Shown: positions 11,500 through 27,458 of the stretch, in pieces
How the letters are laid out: every line of letters begins with the position of its first letter
How positions within the stretch are numbered: position 1 is the first letter of the stretch
NCBI RefSeq assembly: GCF_036320965.1
Contig: NC_092255.1
Coordinates: 13,026,134-13,090,133, forward strand
DNA: 64,000 bases
Direction of reading: 5' to 3'
From: Panulirus ornatus
Taxonomy: Eukaryota; Arthropoda; Malacostraca; Decapoda; Palinuridae
Program-made: the position numbers and the translations under genes
Notes under the pieces: model-generated
The model's database searches: none
What the model was told of the DNA's origin: nothing
What the model saw: the letters and a program-made list of their open reading frames with translations, nothing else

Positions 11500-12160
11500 A
11501 CACCAGGGAACACGGAACAGTATCAAGGCAAAGGGGACGAGTGAATAGTGGAACAGAAAATACGGACGGTGGAGGAAGGGACGATGAAAAGGAGGACACG
11601 GAACGTAAAGATAAGGAACACGAAACGCAGAGATATGGAACAGGGAACGTAGAAACGGTGATTGCAAAGATCAAGCACAGGGAAATTGTAGTGGGTGTGG
11701 GGTGTTGGGATGATACGGAATACGCAACTGAGTTGAGGGCGAGACAGGGAGCAGGGAGCGTGGATAGGGAACTAGCGAGCAAGGAACGTGTGTCAAGTAA
11801 CGCGAAGCGTCAAAGCCAGGGGCAAGGGAGGATGGAGGAGGATGATATGAAAAGAGGAATGAAGTGTATGGTATATATGGAACTGTAGACAACGTGGACA
11901 GAGGGATATGCAACGTGGGACAGGGAATGAAAACAGGAACAGGGAACGTGGGACATGGGTAACGAAAATGGGAACCACGGAACAAGGGACAGTTAATACT
12001 GTACAGGGGATGAAAAGAATATACAAGAACCATAGGGACAAGAAACACTGGACATGGTCCAGGGAATGAAATCAGGAACCACAGGACAGGGAACACGGAA
12101 TGTGGACATGGGAACAAGGAAGAGTGAACACGTAAATTTGGACATCGGAACACAGATCGG
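11500..12160. repeat. degenerate GGAACA-rich tract
   Basis: Dozens of loosely spaced ggaaca/ggaacg and gggaac words on the plus strand (for example acagggaacg, cacggaac, acaagggacag) without a fixed period. It looks like an old, decayed short-unit satellite. Overlapping minus-strand frames are Ser/Pro/Phe-rich by-products. Confidence 0.6.
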
Positions 12161-12404
12161 GGTGTATATATATCTCCCTGTACAATAAGATTCCCACAAT
12201 CTCTCGTATCATATTTGGTGGGTGTAACCGAAGGTTCCCACGCGACCTGGTCTGAATTCGATTATTCTGATATATTCTTTTTCCATCATAACTCAGACAG
12301 AAGGTATGACTGCCCAGCTCCTCACTCTTGAGTTTTCATCCCATACTGAAAATACGAAACATTTCTCTGGAAAAAAGACGGCATTCAGTATGTGATTTCC
12401 AAAT

Positions 12405-12510
12405 TGTTATATTCTATTCTTGTATCACCCCTGTAGATGTGATCATTCACGAAAGTGCACTTGGGAACCTATCATGTTTCATTTTCCCCGTGGAATAGAA
12501 GGAATATATG
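12405..12510 (+). mobile_element. Penelope-like element 3' UTR fragment
   Basis: The wording gaaagtgcacttgggaac and tttcattttccccgtgga is the reverse complement of the 3' UTR of the Penelope-like element at 42552-43575. Only the non-coding end is present. It abuts a short LINE-derived element at 12517. Confidence 0.7.
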
Positions 12511-12516
12511 TATAGA

Positions 12517-14690
<2,174 letters not shown>

Positions 14691-14781
<91 letters not shown>
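14691..14781. repeat. (TA)n microsatellite
   Basis: About 45 TA units at the truncation point of copy C. Confidence 0.97.
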
Positions 14782-14784
<3 letters not shown>

Positions 14785-15532
14785 ACACACCTTAACTTCA
14801 TGCATCATTATGAGGCTCTTGCAGCACTCAGGAAGGTGGCCACGTCCACCGGTCGGGACCGCTGGACATAAAGAGTAGCCTTATCCACAGTGAACTATAC
14901 AATAAGAACATTTATCCACATATGCAAAGTATATAAGAGCTATACAAATTACAGTTCACGAATAGTCAGACTACATTGCTTCCCCCCTTGTTAATCATGG
15001 TGGGAGGGGTGGGGTGTTCGTGAGAGGGTCGGAGGTTGGCAGCCCTGGTGGTGTGGAGTAGCCACAAGACAAACACACGGGCCCAGCAGGAGAGGGAGGA
15101 ACCCTTGGGAGGTTCTATCTTAAGGTTCTGCTGTGCATCACGTGTCCACATGCATCCTGGCAGAGGGATGCTCAGCGTCAATCATACTTTTGAGAAAAAC
15201 GCAGGAAATAAACATATAAACGATAGCGTTAACGGGGACACTAGATGGCTAATGTACAGCAGCGGGGGGTCAGTGATGGCTTATGAAACTACTGAACGGA
15301 ATTAGATTTTTCTTGTCAAGTTGAATCATTTTGCTTCAGACAACCCAGTCGTGGGCCCATCAGGCCTCCTGTTGTGTGTGTTTCTCATGTAAACTCATGT
15401 ACTGAGGTGTACTAACGCCTCTGCTCAACTCAGAAGTGATCCTCGACTGTTCGTGGTTGATTCATATGTGAGAGTCCCCGTGTGTGTCTCGGCCTCCTCT
15501 GATGAAGAATTGAAACATCACGGTGCTCAACC
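14782..15532. other. no recognised gene
   Basis: Mixed, largely unique-looking sequence; several short open frames overlap on both strands with no recognisable motif. Confidence 0.5.
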
Positions 15533-15935
15533 ACGACGGTACGACCCCCTGAGCATGGTGGTACGGTATCTGAGCACGACGGTACGACCCCCTGAGCATG
15601 GTGGTACAGTACCTGAGCACGACGGTACGACCCCCTGAGCATGGTGGTACAGTACCTGAGCACGACGGTACGACCCCCTGAGCATGGTGGTACGGTATCT
15701 GAGCACGACGGTACGACCCCCTGAGCATGGTGGTACAGTACCTGAGCACGACGGTACGACCCCCTGAGCATGGTGGTACAGTACCTGAGCACGACGGTAC
15801 GACCCCCTGAGCATGGTGGTACGGTATCTGAGCACGACGGTACGACCCCCTGAGCATGGTGGTACAGTACCTGAACACAACGGTACAGTCCTCAAGTACG
15901 ACGATGCGACCTTAGAGCACGACGGTACGACGCAT
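15533..15935. repeat. 43-bp minisatellite with 129-bp higher-order period
   Basis: Eight well-kept units of 43 bp (15533-15885) plus decayed half units to 15935. The variable site reads cggtatc or cagtacc in the order G,A,A,G,A,A,G,A, so the true repeat is a trimer of 129 bp. All three minus frames stay open with a 43-residue period, an arithmetic effect of 3 x 43. Unit wording (gagcacgacggtacgacccc) is shared with the array at 1-470. Confidence 0.96.
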
Positions 15936-16185
15936 GAGTATAAAAGGCGTGGTCTTTGATCTAACTCACATGGGTCTTGTGGTACGCCAGGCCATCACGC
16001 CTCCCTCATACCGTCATACATAAGGGACATTTCTCACATGCTCAGAAGGTTCTCTTCCTTCCTGTTGTGCTCAGAAGGTTAATGAACGTTAATACAAACG
16101 ACAGTTAGTGAAGCGTAATTAAAGTTCCCACACACAGGTATCACTTGTACTGAAATCCCAACACTGGCGTACCGGTTACCGTTCC
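15936..16185. other. no recognised feature
   Basis: Mixed sequence; a small repeat of ctcagaaggtt at 16040-16080. No gene was seen. Confidence 0.4.
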
Positions 16186-16189
16186 TGAC

Positions 16190-16340
16190 CGTGACACATT
16201 CACGGGTCGCCCAGGGTCGAGCGTATTGGTTCGAATCCTGGTTGTGGCAGTCGGTCCACAGTCAACCCTGCTGTTCAGGGTTAGTCTTTAGAATGATCAG
16301 GGCCTCAGTTGCCCGTGCCGTCTCAGCTAAGCCAAAAAGA
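16190..16340 (+). mobile_element. tRNA-related SINE, best copy
   Basis: Contains a consensus pol III box B (ggttcgaatcc at 16230) followed by tggttgtggcagtcggtcca, cagtcaaccc and cagggcctcagttgcccgtg. Pieces recur at 6685, 9366 and, for the box-B area, 59200. A clear box A is not seen, so the head is decayed or incomplete. Confidence 0.6.
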
Positions 16341-16431
16341 AAAATATATAGTAAAGAATTTCAGATACCAATAAACGCATCATCGAATGGTACGAAATCG
16401 GTAGATTATACATGAAAAAGCCAACCTCATA

Positions 16432-16562
16432 AACGTTCACTTAGACGTATCAAAACGTTCACTTAGACGTATCAAAACGTTCACTTAGACGTATCAAAAC
16501 GTTCATTTAGACGCATCAAAACGTTCATTTAGACGTATCAAAACGTTCACTTAGACGTATCA
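16432..16562. repeat. 22-bp minisatellite (six units)
   Basis: Six units of cgttcacttagacgtatcaa plus two A; two units carry t for c (gttcattt) and one carries acgcatc. Confidence 0.95.
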
Positions 16563-17995
16563 TACACGATATTCTTATATACCAGCGAGACATCACAGCC
16601 GGGGGGAGGGGAAGCTGTATACCTTATGGCACAGAGGAGGAAGCCAACTCGTCATGTTGTTTTCAGTGTACCACGCCTCCTGGAGCAGGTCTGTACGTGA
16701 CCATGTTGGGTAGAGGAGAGGTGAACGCCATCACTCCTCCCTCGGTGATGACTAATGCCGGGGCTCCTCCGGGCTACGGAGGGCGTGGGAGGCTCCTAAC
16801 CACCTGTTAACTTGTCCCAGAAGCCCAGGCTAACGAGGAGGCCATAGCATCGTTTCCATCACCGTGAGAGAAGTGTCTCTCGTCCACCACTTAGTCTTGA
16901 GGTCACCATACAAGAGCTTACGTGCCATGAAATGCCCCAGTAGGTGATGTGTGTTGATGGGGTTTATGGCCACGAAACCTCCTCCCTGATGCACGCATCG
17001 CATGATGTCTCTTTCCTCACACCGCTGGGCCAGAACCCGCCTTGCCTTGTGAACGTACGCAACACAAGAGGTGGTGGATGGGTCTTCGTGGTAGGCGTGG
17101 GACCATCTCTGGCGTTGCCAGTCTCACCTGGTCTGTTAGTAGGTGTCCAGAGACTCGATGGCCAGGGTTCAGTACGACCATTGTCGCTGTGTGAGTGAGA
17201 GTTGCTACAGCTACGTGAGGTATGATCCACCGAGGTGCTACAGCCAGTCCCCCTCCTCCCGCCTCCCACCTTCTCTCTCAGCCCAGGTCACAGCCAGGGG
17301 GGTTATCTCACGCTCTGTGTGTGTGTGTGTGTGTGTGTGTGCACGGCAGGAAGCTATGACGTAGGTAGATGGATCGTCTCTCTCGTGTGTCTGTGGAGCC
17401 CACCGACCTCATTATGTATGTCTGGGTCCTCATCTCGCACGATGCATGGCGAGGGACCTCGGCATCTCGACCACCTGTCATGATGCATGGTCGTGGAGGT
17501 CTCCTTAGTACCTGGACCACAGTGGCCCAGAGGTGGCCAGCCACCAGCCCCACACTGCAGCACTGAAGACCATCCCTCGTGTAGCACATCCCTACACATC
17601 CTCACGTCCCAGGACCCGACAGCCCGAAGTCATGACGTTGATCAACGAAGAAGGAATGAGTTCCTTCTCCCTCTGTGGACGAGTGACTTCGAAGAGTTCC
17701 TCCTCCCTCTGTGGACGAGTGACTTCGTAGAATCATGAGGGAGAGAGAAAAAAAAAGGTGTTATTTCGATAAGTGGCAACAAAATGACTTTGACGGTTTG
17801 AATGATCCCTGTCAGCTGATAAGCTTATAAACCCAACCAGTTGCAACACTCCATCATCAGCTTGTTGACCTGACCACAAGACGCGAACGAAATGTCCTGA
17901 TTCCCGTGTGAGGGTTCACCCACCTGCCTGCCTGTTATCTATACACCACCTGAACGATTACCGACAACACTATCTTTATTATCATCATTACTATC
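16563..17995. other. no recognised gene; small duplications
   Basis: Mixed sequence with a (TG)n at 17317-17341 and a 38-bp direct duplication at about 17660-17735 (tccctctgtggacgagtgac in both). No domain was recognised in any frame. Confidence 0.5.
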
Positions 17996-17999
17996 ACCC

Positions 18000-18083
18000 T
18001 TCGAGCACGGCGGGACTGCCGTTGTGTATGGTGGGTACGAACCTTGACCTGATGTATCCCAGGGCAGCACCGTCGTGCTGAAG
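18000..18083. repeat. foldback-type repeat copy (inverted arms)
   Basis: Arms 18000-18020 (ttcgagcacggcgggactgc) and 18063-18083 (ggcagcaccgtcgtgctgaa) are imperfect inverted repeats around a centre containing ccttgacctgatg. Arm wording matches the copies at 475 and 27459. Confidence 0.5.
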
Positions 18084-18528
18084 AACTCGTGCTTTATACT
18101 CACAGGACGTGTGAACTGCTACTAACATACTCTAGTAAATATCTCGTGTCTGTTTGGTCAACGTGAAGTCTTTATCAGCTCGCTCTCAAGATGAAAGGTC
18201 TTGCTATCTAACTATCCTATACGTACGCGTCACATTACGCAATCAGCTCAAATATATTATGAATATTAAGAAAAGGGCTTAGGAAGTGCCTAGCAAGGAG
18301 TCAACAACATTCATCCTAATACGTAATACAAAACTCACTTGCATAATCTGCACCATTTCTCAAACACAATGTCGGTTCAGGCTACAGGTGTCTGTGTTAT
18401 CGTTTGACTCTGGAGACCATCAGCTATAATGGTGAGGGAAGGCTTCCCCCTCCCCCCCTGCCTCCCCTGCCTCGGATCCATACAACACCGTCGGCATTGC
18501 TGTACCATCAAACATACCGCTCTAACCA
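18084..18528. other. no recognised feature
   Basis: AT-rich mixed sequence without identifiable genes. Confidence 0.4.
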
Positions 18529-18563
<35 letters not shown>

Positions 18564-18590
18564 ACACATACACACACACACACACAGATC
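18529..18590. repeat. (CA)n microsatellite, interrupted
   Basis: About 28 CA units with cccacacata interruptions. Confidence 0.95.
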
Positions 18591-18689
18591 ATGAGGTAGA
18601 CAGTGAACAGTTCTTTACAGTATGTAAGGATAGATCAACAAGAGGTCATAACATGAATATAAGCAAGAAACTTGTTGAAACACATGTAA

Positions 18690-18835
18690 AGAAAACAAAG
18701 GAATTCAAATCATACTTAAGAATACAGAGAATACAAAGGAATTCAAATAACAACAGACCGAATACAAAGGAATTCAAAGAATACTTAAGTTTACAGAGAA
18801 TACAAAGGAATTCAAATAACACCAGACCAATGGGT
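18690..18835. repeat. 69-bp tandem duplication
   Basis: Two copies of a 69-bp unit, each itself built of two related halves starting aaaggaattcaaat. The aaagg starts at 18697, 18735, 18766 and 18804 give a 69-bp offset. Confidence 0.85.
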
Positions 18836-18964
18836 CATAACGAGGCTGTTTATGGTCGTGGTGGAGGACAGAAGCTCATGGATGAGTGTGGCAGGGGTAA
18901 GAGACATACAAATATTTCACACAGTAAAGTCTGTGAACTTTTCTTATAACAAAGGAGGTGCAAA

Positions 18965-19275
18965 TATTGTCGGTCAGGACTGTGGGTCGAAATCTTTATC
19001 AAGTGTATGATTAAACGTGTCTGTAGCACCGCTTTGAATTACTCGAATGATAGATCAATCTCTCTATTAACGAGCCTGTTGAAGATAAAGCACTTGGCCT
19101 CGTTTAAGGTCAAACGTCTGTCCACAAGTTTGTATCTAGTATTACGAGAGGAAACGGACGAATGGATCCGAATGTAACATATTAGATCGAGACTATCGAA
19201 GCCTTTGGTGATGTTGAACACCTGTGTTAGATCAATTCTTAACCTTCTCTTTTGTAAGATAAGGAAATGTTTGTT
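18965..19275 (-). pseudogene. C-terminal fragment of a jockey/CR1-type LINE reverse transcriptase
   Basis: Minus-strand translation reads LILQKRRLRIDLTQVFNITK then GFDSLDL, and farther on ends DTFNHTLDKDFDP. The block of an R-R-R-D-L pattern, F-ITKGFD, then -F---LDK-F is the conserved C-terminal region of many jockey/CR1-type LINE proteins. A stop after about 60 codons of the main frame and a frame change show decay. Clade assignment is uncertain. Confidence 0.55.
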
Positions 19276-19344
19276 GTTTACATGGATTTCAAAGAATTTC
19301 CTCAGTCATGGATCCATCTTTGGTCGGTCGTCTCTGTACCTTTG

Positions 19345-19462
19345 TACGAGTGGTGGATGAATGGAATGAATTGAAGATGTGATAAATACGGACAGCATAC
19401 AGAAGTTTAAAAGGTCTTATAGTGATTATGTTAAAGAGATGAGGTCTGTACGAGGACAGTAG
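19345..19462 (+). pseudogene. second LINE C-terminal remnant, opposite strand
   Basis: Plus strand reads VVDEWNEL, then after a one-base shift DVINTDSIQKFKRSYSDYVK. This resembles the common LINE C-terminal pattern N-WN-LP--VV----S---FK--LD-Y. It faces the minus-strand remnant at 18965-19275. The region is short and frameshifted, so support is moderate. Confidence 0.35.
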
Positions 19463-19469
19463 ATAAGTG

Positions 19470-19470
19470 A

Positions 19471-19523
<53 letters not shown>
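19470..19523. repeat. (CA)n microsatellite
   Basis: About 27 CA units. Confidence 0.97.
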
Positions 19524-19524
<1 letters not shown>

Positions 19525-19746
19525 CCTCATCATACATCAGGGGGAGGGTGGGTGGACAGGTAATTAAGAGGTGAGTGTGTGTGTTTGTACGTGGCATTTA
19601 TCTTCTAATAGGGTGATTAGTAAGAGAAAAAAGTAGTTGGACAAAGGAAGGGATAGTTTGGAGATGGAAGAGAGGATTAAAGAGCAAACAGGTGTATGGT
19701 GTTATTACCTTTCCATAATTACCTTTTTTTTTTTTTACCTATTTGC

Positions 19747-19791
<45 letters not shown>

Positions 19792-20274
19792 GAAATTTGC
19801 GGGAAACGTAATTCCATCTACATACCCTGGCAGACTCTGTGATGGGTCAGTAGTGGTGCTGGTACTCGTTGCTGTGAGGGGGAAAAGGGAAGTAAACGTT
19901 GAGCATCGTTATTGTGTACATGGCTGGCTTGCAGGTTGGCTGGCAGGCTGGGGCCTCTCAGAGTGCTCTGAGGCCCCGAGGGAGCCAAAGACGTGCCATG
20001 TTTGCCTCGATCTCGATGTCTCGGGTATGTTGAGGAGACGTCATTCCCTTCCCTGCCCTGCCCCGCCCACAGGCGCGTGAGCCGCCCCGCTTGTCTCTCC
20101 CATGTACTCCTCCCCTCCCATGGTACCGCTACCTTCCTCTCCTTTCCCATCACACATCCTGTTTCTTGGTGTCACAGTGGTTATGGCACGCTATACCGTG
20201 ACGACGAGGGTTTTTCGTTCTAAGATAATCACCTTGTTAGGGCTACATAACGGGTCGTTAACCCAGTAACTCTT

Positions 20275-20276
<2 letters not shown>
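19524..20276. other. no recognised gene; (TG)n at 19750-19790
   Basis: A T-run and a (TG)n are the only repeats. A box-A-like string at about 20170 (cacagtggttatggcacg) lacks a matching box B and was not accepted as a tRNA. Confidence 0.45.
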
Positions 20277-20372
<96 letters not shown>

Positions 20373-20374
20373 CA
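20277..20374. repeat. (TA)n microsatellite
   Basis: About 45 TA units ending in a short degenerate stretch at the truncated 5' end of LINE copy F. Confidence 0.95.
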
Positions 20375-20381
20375 TTTCTGG

Positions 20382-22192
<1,811 letters not shown>

Positions 22193-23405
22193 TGGACACC
22201 AATATCATCCCTGGAAGGACCGACCGTTTCCCTTCCGCTCCAGTATCATTTTAGAGTTTCAATTTCTTTTGAAGATTTTTGTCTTATATTCCATTACTGT
22301 TTTTGCTCCTTCGTTGCTTACTGGTCGTACTCAGTTCCATGTTCCTTAGCTGCTCCGTGTTTCCTCAGTGGCTCGGTCCACTACTTTCCGTGTTTCTTCT
22401 TGTTCCAGTAATCATTATACCTTCTTCACTCTTTGCTACTTTACTTTACTTTCTTTCAGTTTCTTGTTCCTTCTCTGTCATTGCGCTGTGCCTTGTTCTT
22501 AGCTGTCCCTTGTTGCTGCTCCTGATGTTGCCTCGTGATGCAGGAAGGCTTACAGGAGACTGCGTGACGTCAAAAAGAAACGGTGTGACGTCAGGGAGAA
22601 ACAATGACCGGGTGTCGTGTTTCCTGCTTCCTGCTAGGGATGCGACAGGGGTCCGACAGAGGAGCGACGGGGTCGCCAAGATTTGCCTGACGCTGGTGTC
22701 GCCTTCTCTCGAATACTTCTTCGGGAGAGGACGCGTTGGGAGGAACAAGGAGAGGAATGGCGTGGGAGTGGAAGGATGCAGGATGGGAGACGAGGGAGAT
22801 GAAAGAATTTGAGATGAAGAGGAGAGAAGCAGATGATGAAGTGGAAAGGGTGTACAAGGAAAGATAGAGCAGGGGACGTGGGGGAATGAAGAAATGGAAG
22901 GGAAAGAGGAAAGACAGAGAAATGAGGAAGAGGAGTTGAGAAAGGGGGAAGTGGTGTGAGTGGAGGCAGGAGAGATAGAGTCGAAGAGGGGAGGTGGAGC
23001 AGTGGCGAAAAAGTGATGGTAGAGGGCCTATAGAAGGGGAGGTGCATGAATAATGGGAAAGTGGATTACTGAAGCAGGGGATGTGGAGGTGGAGAACGGG
23101 TAAAGCGGAAGAAGAAAGAGTGAGGATGAGAGAATGAATCGTAGGAGGTAAAGGCGAAGGAATGTATGAGGAGGAGGTGTGACGCTAGAGGGTGTGAGGT
23201 ATTAGGCTGCAGCAGGCGTGAGATTGAGGCCTACCACAGGAAGTGAAGGAGACCTTAAGTGGACATAGTGAGGCAGCTGGTGTGCCGTGTGTCTCCTCCC
23301 CGAACACACTGAGCATCGCTAGGTAAGTATGAGACCTCCGGAGGGGAAACTCCTCAGGATATATAGAATCATTCCTTGCATACAAGATCCCCATTGCGCT
23401 CCGAC
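22193..23405. other. no recognised gene; pyrimidine then purine-rich halves
   Basis: 22200-22520 is T/C-rich on the plus strand and 22690-23180 strongly A/G-rich. This strand asymmetry produces long Ser/Leu- or Glu/Lys-type frames that match nothing I recognise. Confidence 0.5.
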
Positions 23406-23796
23406 CGCATACGATGTACACATTAAACCGCAATAAACCGATGACGACCGCCATACGATGTACACATTAAACCGCAATAAACCGATGACGACCGCCATAC
23501 GATGTACACATTAAACCGCAATAAACCGATGACGACCGCCATACGATGTACACATTAAACCGCAATAAACCGATGACGACCGCCATACGATGTACACATT
23601 AAACCGCAATAAACCGATGACGACCGCCATACGATGTACACATTAAACCGCAATAAACCGATGACGACCGCCATACGATGTACACATTAAACCGCAATAA
23701 ACCGATGACGACCGCCATACGATGTACACATTAAACCACAATAAACCGATGACGACCGCCATACGATGTACACATTAAACCACAATAAACCGACGA
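23406..23796. repeat. 44-bp minisatellite array
   Basis: About nine near-identical 44-bp units (catacgatgtacacattaaa, ccgcaataaaccgatgacga). The last two units share a g-to-a change (ccacaataaa), marking the older end. Confidence 0.96.
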
Positions 23797-23904
23797 TGAT
23801 CTGTATGAAATGTAGATTAGTAAGACAGTACATGACCATTACAGTACATCTTCCCCACAACACAACGCAGAGATCACCTTTACATCCAGGTCACAACAGG
23901 GGTC

Positions 23905-24165
23905 TATTAGAGAAGGTGGAGAGAGTAGCATCCAAGTTCATCCTCGGTCCCTCTAACACCATGTATCAAAAGACACTCAACAAAGCGATCATATCGACTC
24001 TCCAGGCATCATCTGAACCTCCATCTGACAATTCAGGAAAAATCTACCGTACCACGTACGCCACCGACACACTCTTACTACCAGAGATCCCTCGTCCCTA
24101 AGTTGCAGTTCGGCACCGCAGCCACATCAAGTCCATCAGAGCTCGTCATGTCATAGCCATTTTGA
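23905..24165 (+). pseudogene. possible LINE C-terminal remnant
   Basis: The wording GLLEKVERVASKFILG resembles the LEKVQRRATK-type block that follows RT in jockey/CR1 LINEs. The segment from 24078 (agatccctcgtccctaagtt) is repeated, diverged, at 59395-59475. Frames are broken. The assignment is weak; the repeat relationship is firmer. Confidence 0.35.
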
Positions 24166-24568
<403 letters not shown>

Positions 24569-24659
24569 ACGTCTGCAGACTCATGCATGCCTCCGCCTCA
24601 CCGTCTGTCAGGCTACCGTTCTTTCTTGTTGTCTTGAATCTGTCAGAAAACGTAACGAA

Positions 24660-25010
24660 TGACCCTTGATGTTACCTTAAGTTTCTTATGGTTATTTTTT
24701 CCTCAGTTTAAGTTACCTTTGATTGTTTTTACTCAACGTAGGTTACACCTGGTACCCTTTCCTCAACCCAGGATACTTCAAGCTATATATTCCTTCATTG
24801 AAATTACTTCTGGTTATCTTTCCTCTGATTACGTTACTTCTGATCACTTTCCCTCAGCTTGAATTACATTTGGTTACTTTTCCACAGCTTATGGTACTTG
24901 TGGTTAGCTTTCCTTAGCATTGGTTACCTCTGACAACTTTTCCTCATCTTAAGTTACCTTATACAACTTTTCTATCAGCTTAAGTTACTTCTGGCTTCTT
25001 TTTCCAGCTG
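24660..25010. repeat. degenerate ~35-bp repeats
   Basis: Loose repetition of a motif like cttaagttacctttggttac with cttttcctcag (for example near 24675, 24710, 24830, 24866, 24920, 24955). It is decayed and the period varies. Confidence 0.5.
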
Positions 25011-25232
25011 CAAAATGTATGATGTATCATTAGTTTTATACATCTGTAATTTCCAAGTGCTGTCTGTTCTATCATGCATAGCCTTTTTTATATATATATA
25101 TCGCTATCGCTTATCTCGCTGTATCATTTACCTTACTCCATTCTCCCTAACTTTCGCCCTACAGTAACCTATCTATCGTATCCTTTATCTATCACTTTCC
25201 TTCCTTATCTGCTTTATTGCCAAGTTGATAGA

Positions 25233-25825
25233 TGACTTCGACGTAGACCATCAGGTCTTGTGTTATCTGGCTCTCCCATGTACTGCCATGAGGGTATACT
25301 ATTACTGTCCTCCAGCAGATAACCTGGTCATAGACCATCAGGTCTTGTGTTATCTGGCCTCACTCCCATGTACTGCCATGAGGGTATACTATTACTGTCC
25401 TCCAGCAGATAACCTGGTCATAGACCATCAGGTCTTGTGTTATCTGGCCTCACTCCCATGTACTGCCATGAGGGTATACTATTACTGTCCTCCAGCAGAT
25501 AACCTGGTCATAGACCATCAGGTCTTGTGTTATCTGGCCTCACTCCCATGTACTGCCATGAGGGTATACTATTACTGTCCTCCAGCAGATAACCTGGTCA
25601 TAGACCATCAGGTCTTGTGTTATCTGGCTTTCCCATGTACTGCCATGAGGGTATACTATTACTGTCCTCCAGCAGATAACCTGGTCATAGATCATCAGGT
25701 CTTGTGTTATCTGGCTTTCCCATGTACTGCCATGAGGGTATACTATTACTGTCCTCCAGCACATAACCTGGTCATAGACCATCAGGTCTTGTGTTATCTG
25801 GCTTTCCCATGTACTGCCATGAACC
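25233..25825. repeat. 87-90-bp minisatellite array
   Basis: About six and a half units (gaccatcaggtcttgtgtta, tgtactgccatgagggtata, ctgtcctccagcagataacc). The first and last three carry a 3-bp-shorter ctggctttcc/ctggctctcc form, and the middle three carry ctggcctcactcc. The plus frame stays open for 205 codons because every unit length is divisible by three. Confidence 0.96.
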
Positions 25826-26061
25826 TCTTTCTCAACAGTTAGAGCCTCTCCTTATTCATTATCTTTCCCTGTCTTTACCCTATACAGTATATACTCCTAC
25901 CATTCACTACACGAATTATCTGTACAGTATCTCTGCTTAAACTTAACTTTTGATAATCTCTTTGCACATTCTACCCTTCCATGTCCTTACTGTTTTGCAT
26001 TATGATAGAGGGAGTGAGAAGGAACGGGGAACTGAAAAGAAAACGGAAGGATGGAGGAGAG

Positions 26062-26070
<9 letters not shown>

Positions 26071-26151
<81 letters not shown>
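26071..26151. repeat. (GA)n microsatellite
   Basis: About 40 GA units. It abuts a LINE 3'-end fragment. Confidence 0.97.
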
Positions 26152-26154
<3 letters not shown>

Positions 26155-26345
26155 TGCATGGGATAGAAAGAATTTGGTCGATGTGGTATATGGGGAGGGG
26201 TGGGTGGTCATATGCTTTAAATGGACTGAACCAGGGCAGATGAAGTGGTCATGATGTACTGTGGAGTACGTTATGGGCCTTGGCTGTGAAGAATTGGAGC
26301 TAGTGTCTGTGTACATTGTACGTGAGAGAGACGGAGGGTATGGAA
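26152..26345 (+). mobile_element. RTE-like LINE 3'-end fragment (old)
   Basis: cgtgcatgggatagaa and gatgtggtatatgggg, followed by actgaaccagggcagatgaa, parallel the end of the LINE ORF and first part of its 3' UTR at 51770-51850. Only about 190 bp are recognisable. Confidence 0.5.
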
Positions 26346-26397
26346 GCCTAACTCGTTAAGGCGAAAGAGAAAACCAGGTGTAACTTATTACTGATAT

Positions 26398-26659
26398 TGT
26401 TATTTTGTTGTTACTATTATTATTATTGGTAATGATGATGATGATGATGGTGGTGGTAGTGATAACAATGATAATGATGATAATAATGAAATGATAGTGA
26501 TAATAATGATGATGATAATGATAAGAATAATCATAATGATAATGATAATTATCACTAATAATGATAATAATATTATTATTATCATCATCATCATCCTTAT
26601 TATTGTTATCATAATTATAATTATTATTATTATTATCATTATTATTATTATTATTATTA

Positions 26660-26702
<43 letters not shown>
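26398..26702. repeat. (ATT)n/(ATG)n trinucleotide tract
   Basis: About 300 bp of TTA/TGA/TCA triplets, purest at 26620-26700. It yields Asn- or Ile-rich frames on both strands. Confidence 0.95.
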
Positions 26703-26703
<1 letters not shown>

Positions 26704-26756
26704 ATTCATGCGAATAAAAACCCAACGTTCAGTCATATAAAAGCAATGAAGGAAAC

Positions 26757-26815
<59 letters not shown>
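26757..26815. repeat. (TCTG)n microsatellite
   Basis: About 14 TCTG units. Confidence 0.97.
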
Positions 26816-27458
26816 CATGCGTTAGAGTTAGCTTTGTGTCTGCAACATCTGCTTGATCACCTCACTTAAGCTAGAGGCACATGTACATCAGCTGGAGAAG
26901 GTCCAGTGGATGGAGGGGAAAGACAAAGGAGACCTTACCTTGAGTCAGGGAAGATTGCCACAGTGGAATGATGTAAGCCATAGCGTTACCCGCTACAGAA
27001 GAGAGAAGAAATGAGAGACCGACATGATCTTAAGGTTCAAATGTGTGTAGATAATGAGCCGTTCTGTACGATGGGAAGGAATCGAGAGGACACGACAGTA
27101 GCCAGGCTAGGAACGAATCGTGCAGTATGTGAAGATATGAACACTGGTGCACGAACGGAGCAAACTGAACTGTTTAATTATTCTAAGTTTTGGAATATTT
27201 GTAAGTATTCCAGTGAGAGTGAGGATGAATGGCACATATCTATGGGTAGGTGGAGGCAAGTCTAGGGCGTAACAGTGGGTACAGTACGTGGAGACAGGAG
27301 GGTGACAGGTGGGCCCGAGTGGGGACCCAGGGGCCCAGAGGGGTCTTCCTCCCCTCAGGATAGGGAGGTCTAGGACACATCGAGTACATGATACGTAGTG
27401 AACACAGAGCGGGGAATTATGAAAGACGTTTACATGATATTGAAAGAAATGCTAACTT
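26816..27458. other. no recognised gene
   Basis: Mixed sequence. The open frame 27011-27265 (84 codons) has no recognisable motif. Confidence 0.45.

Noticed and set aside
20160..20225. Box-A-like string suggesting a tRNA
   Set aside because: No box B at a suitable distance and no cloverleaf pairing visible.
22434..23047. Overlapping Ser/Leu/Pro-rich minus-strand frames
   Set aside because: A purine-rich plus strand lowers stop frequency on the minus strand; no domain recognised.
26356..26736. Asn-rich 126-codon frame
   Set aside because: Translation of an ATT/ATG triplet tract.
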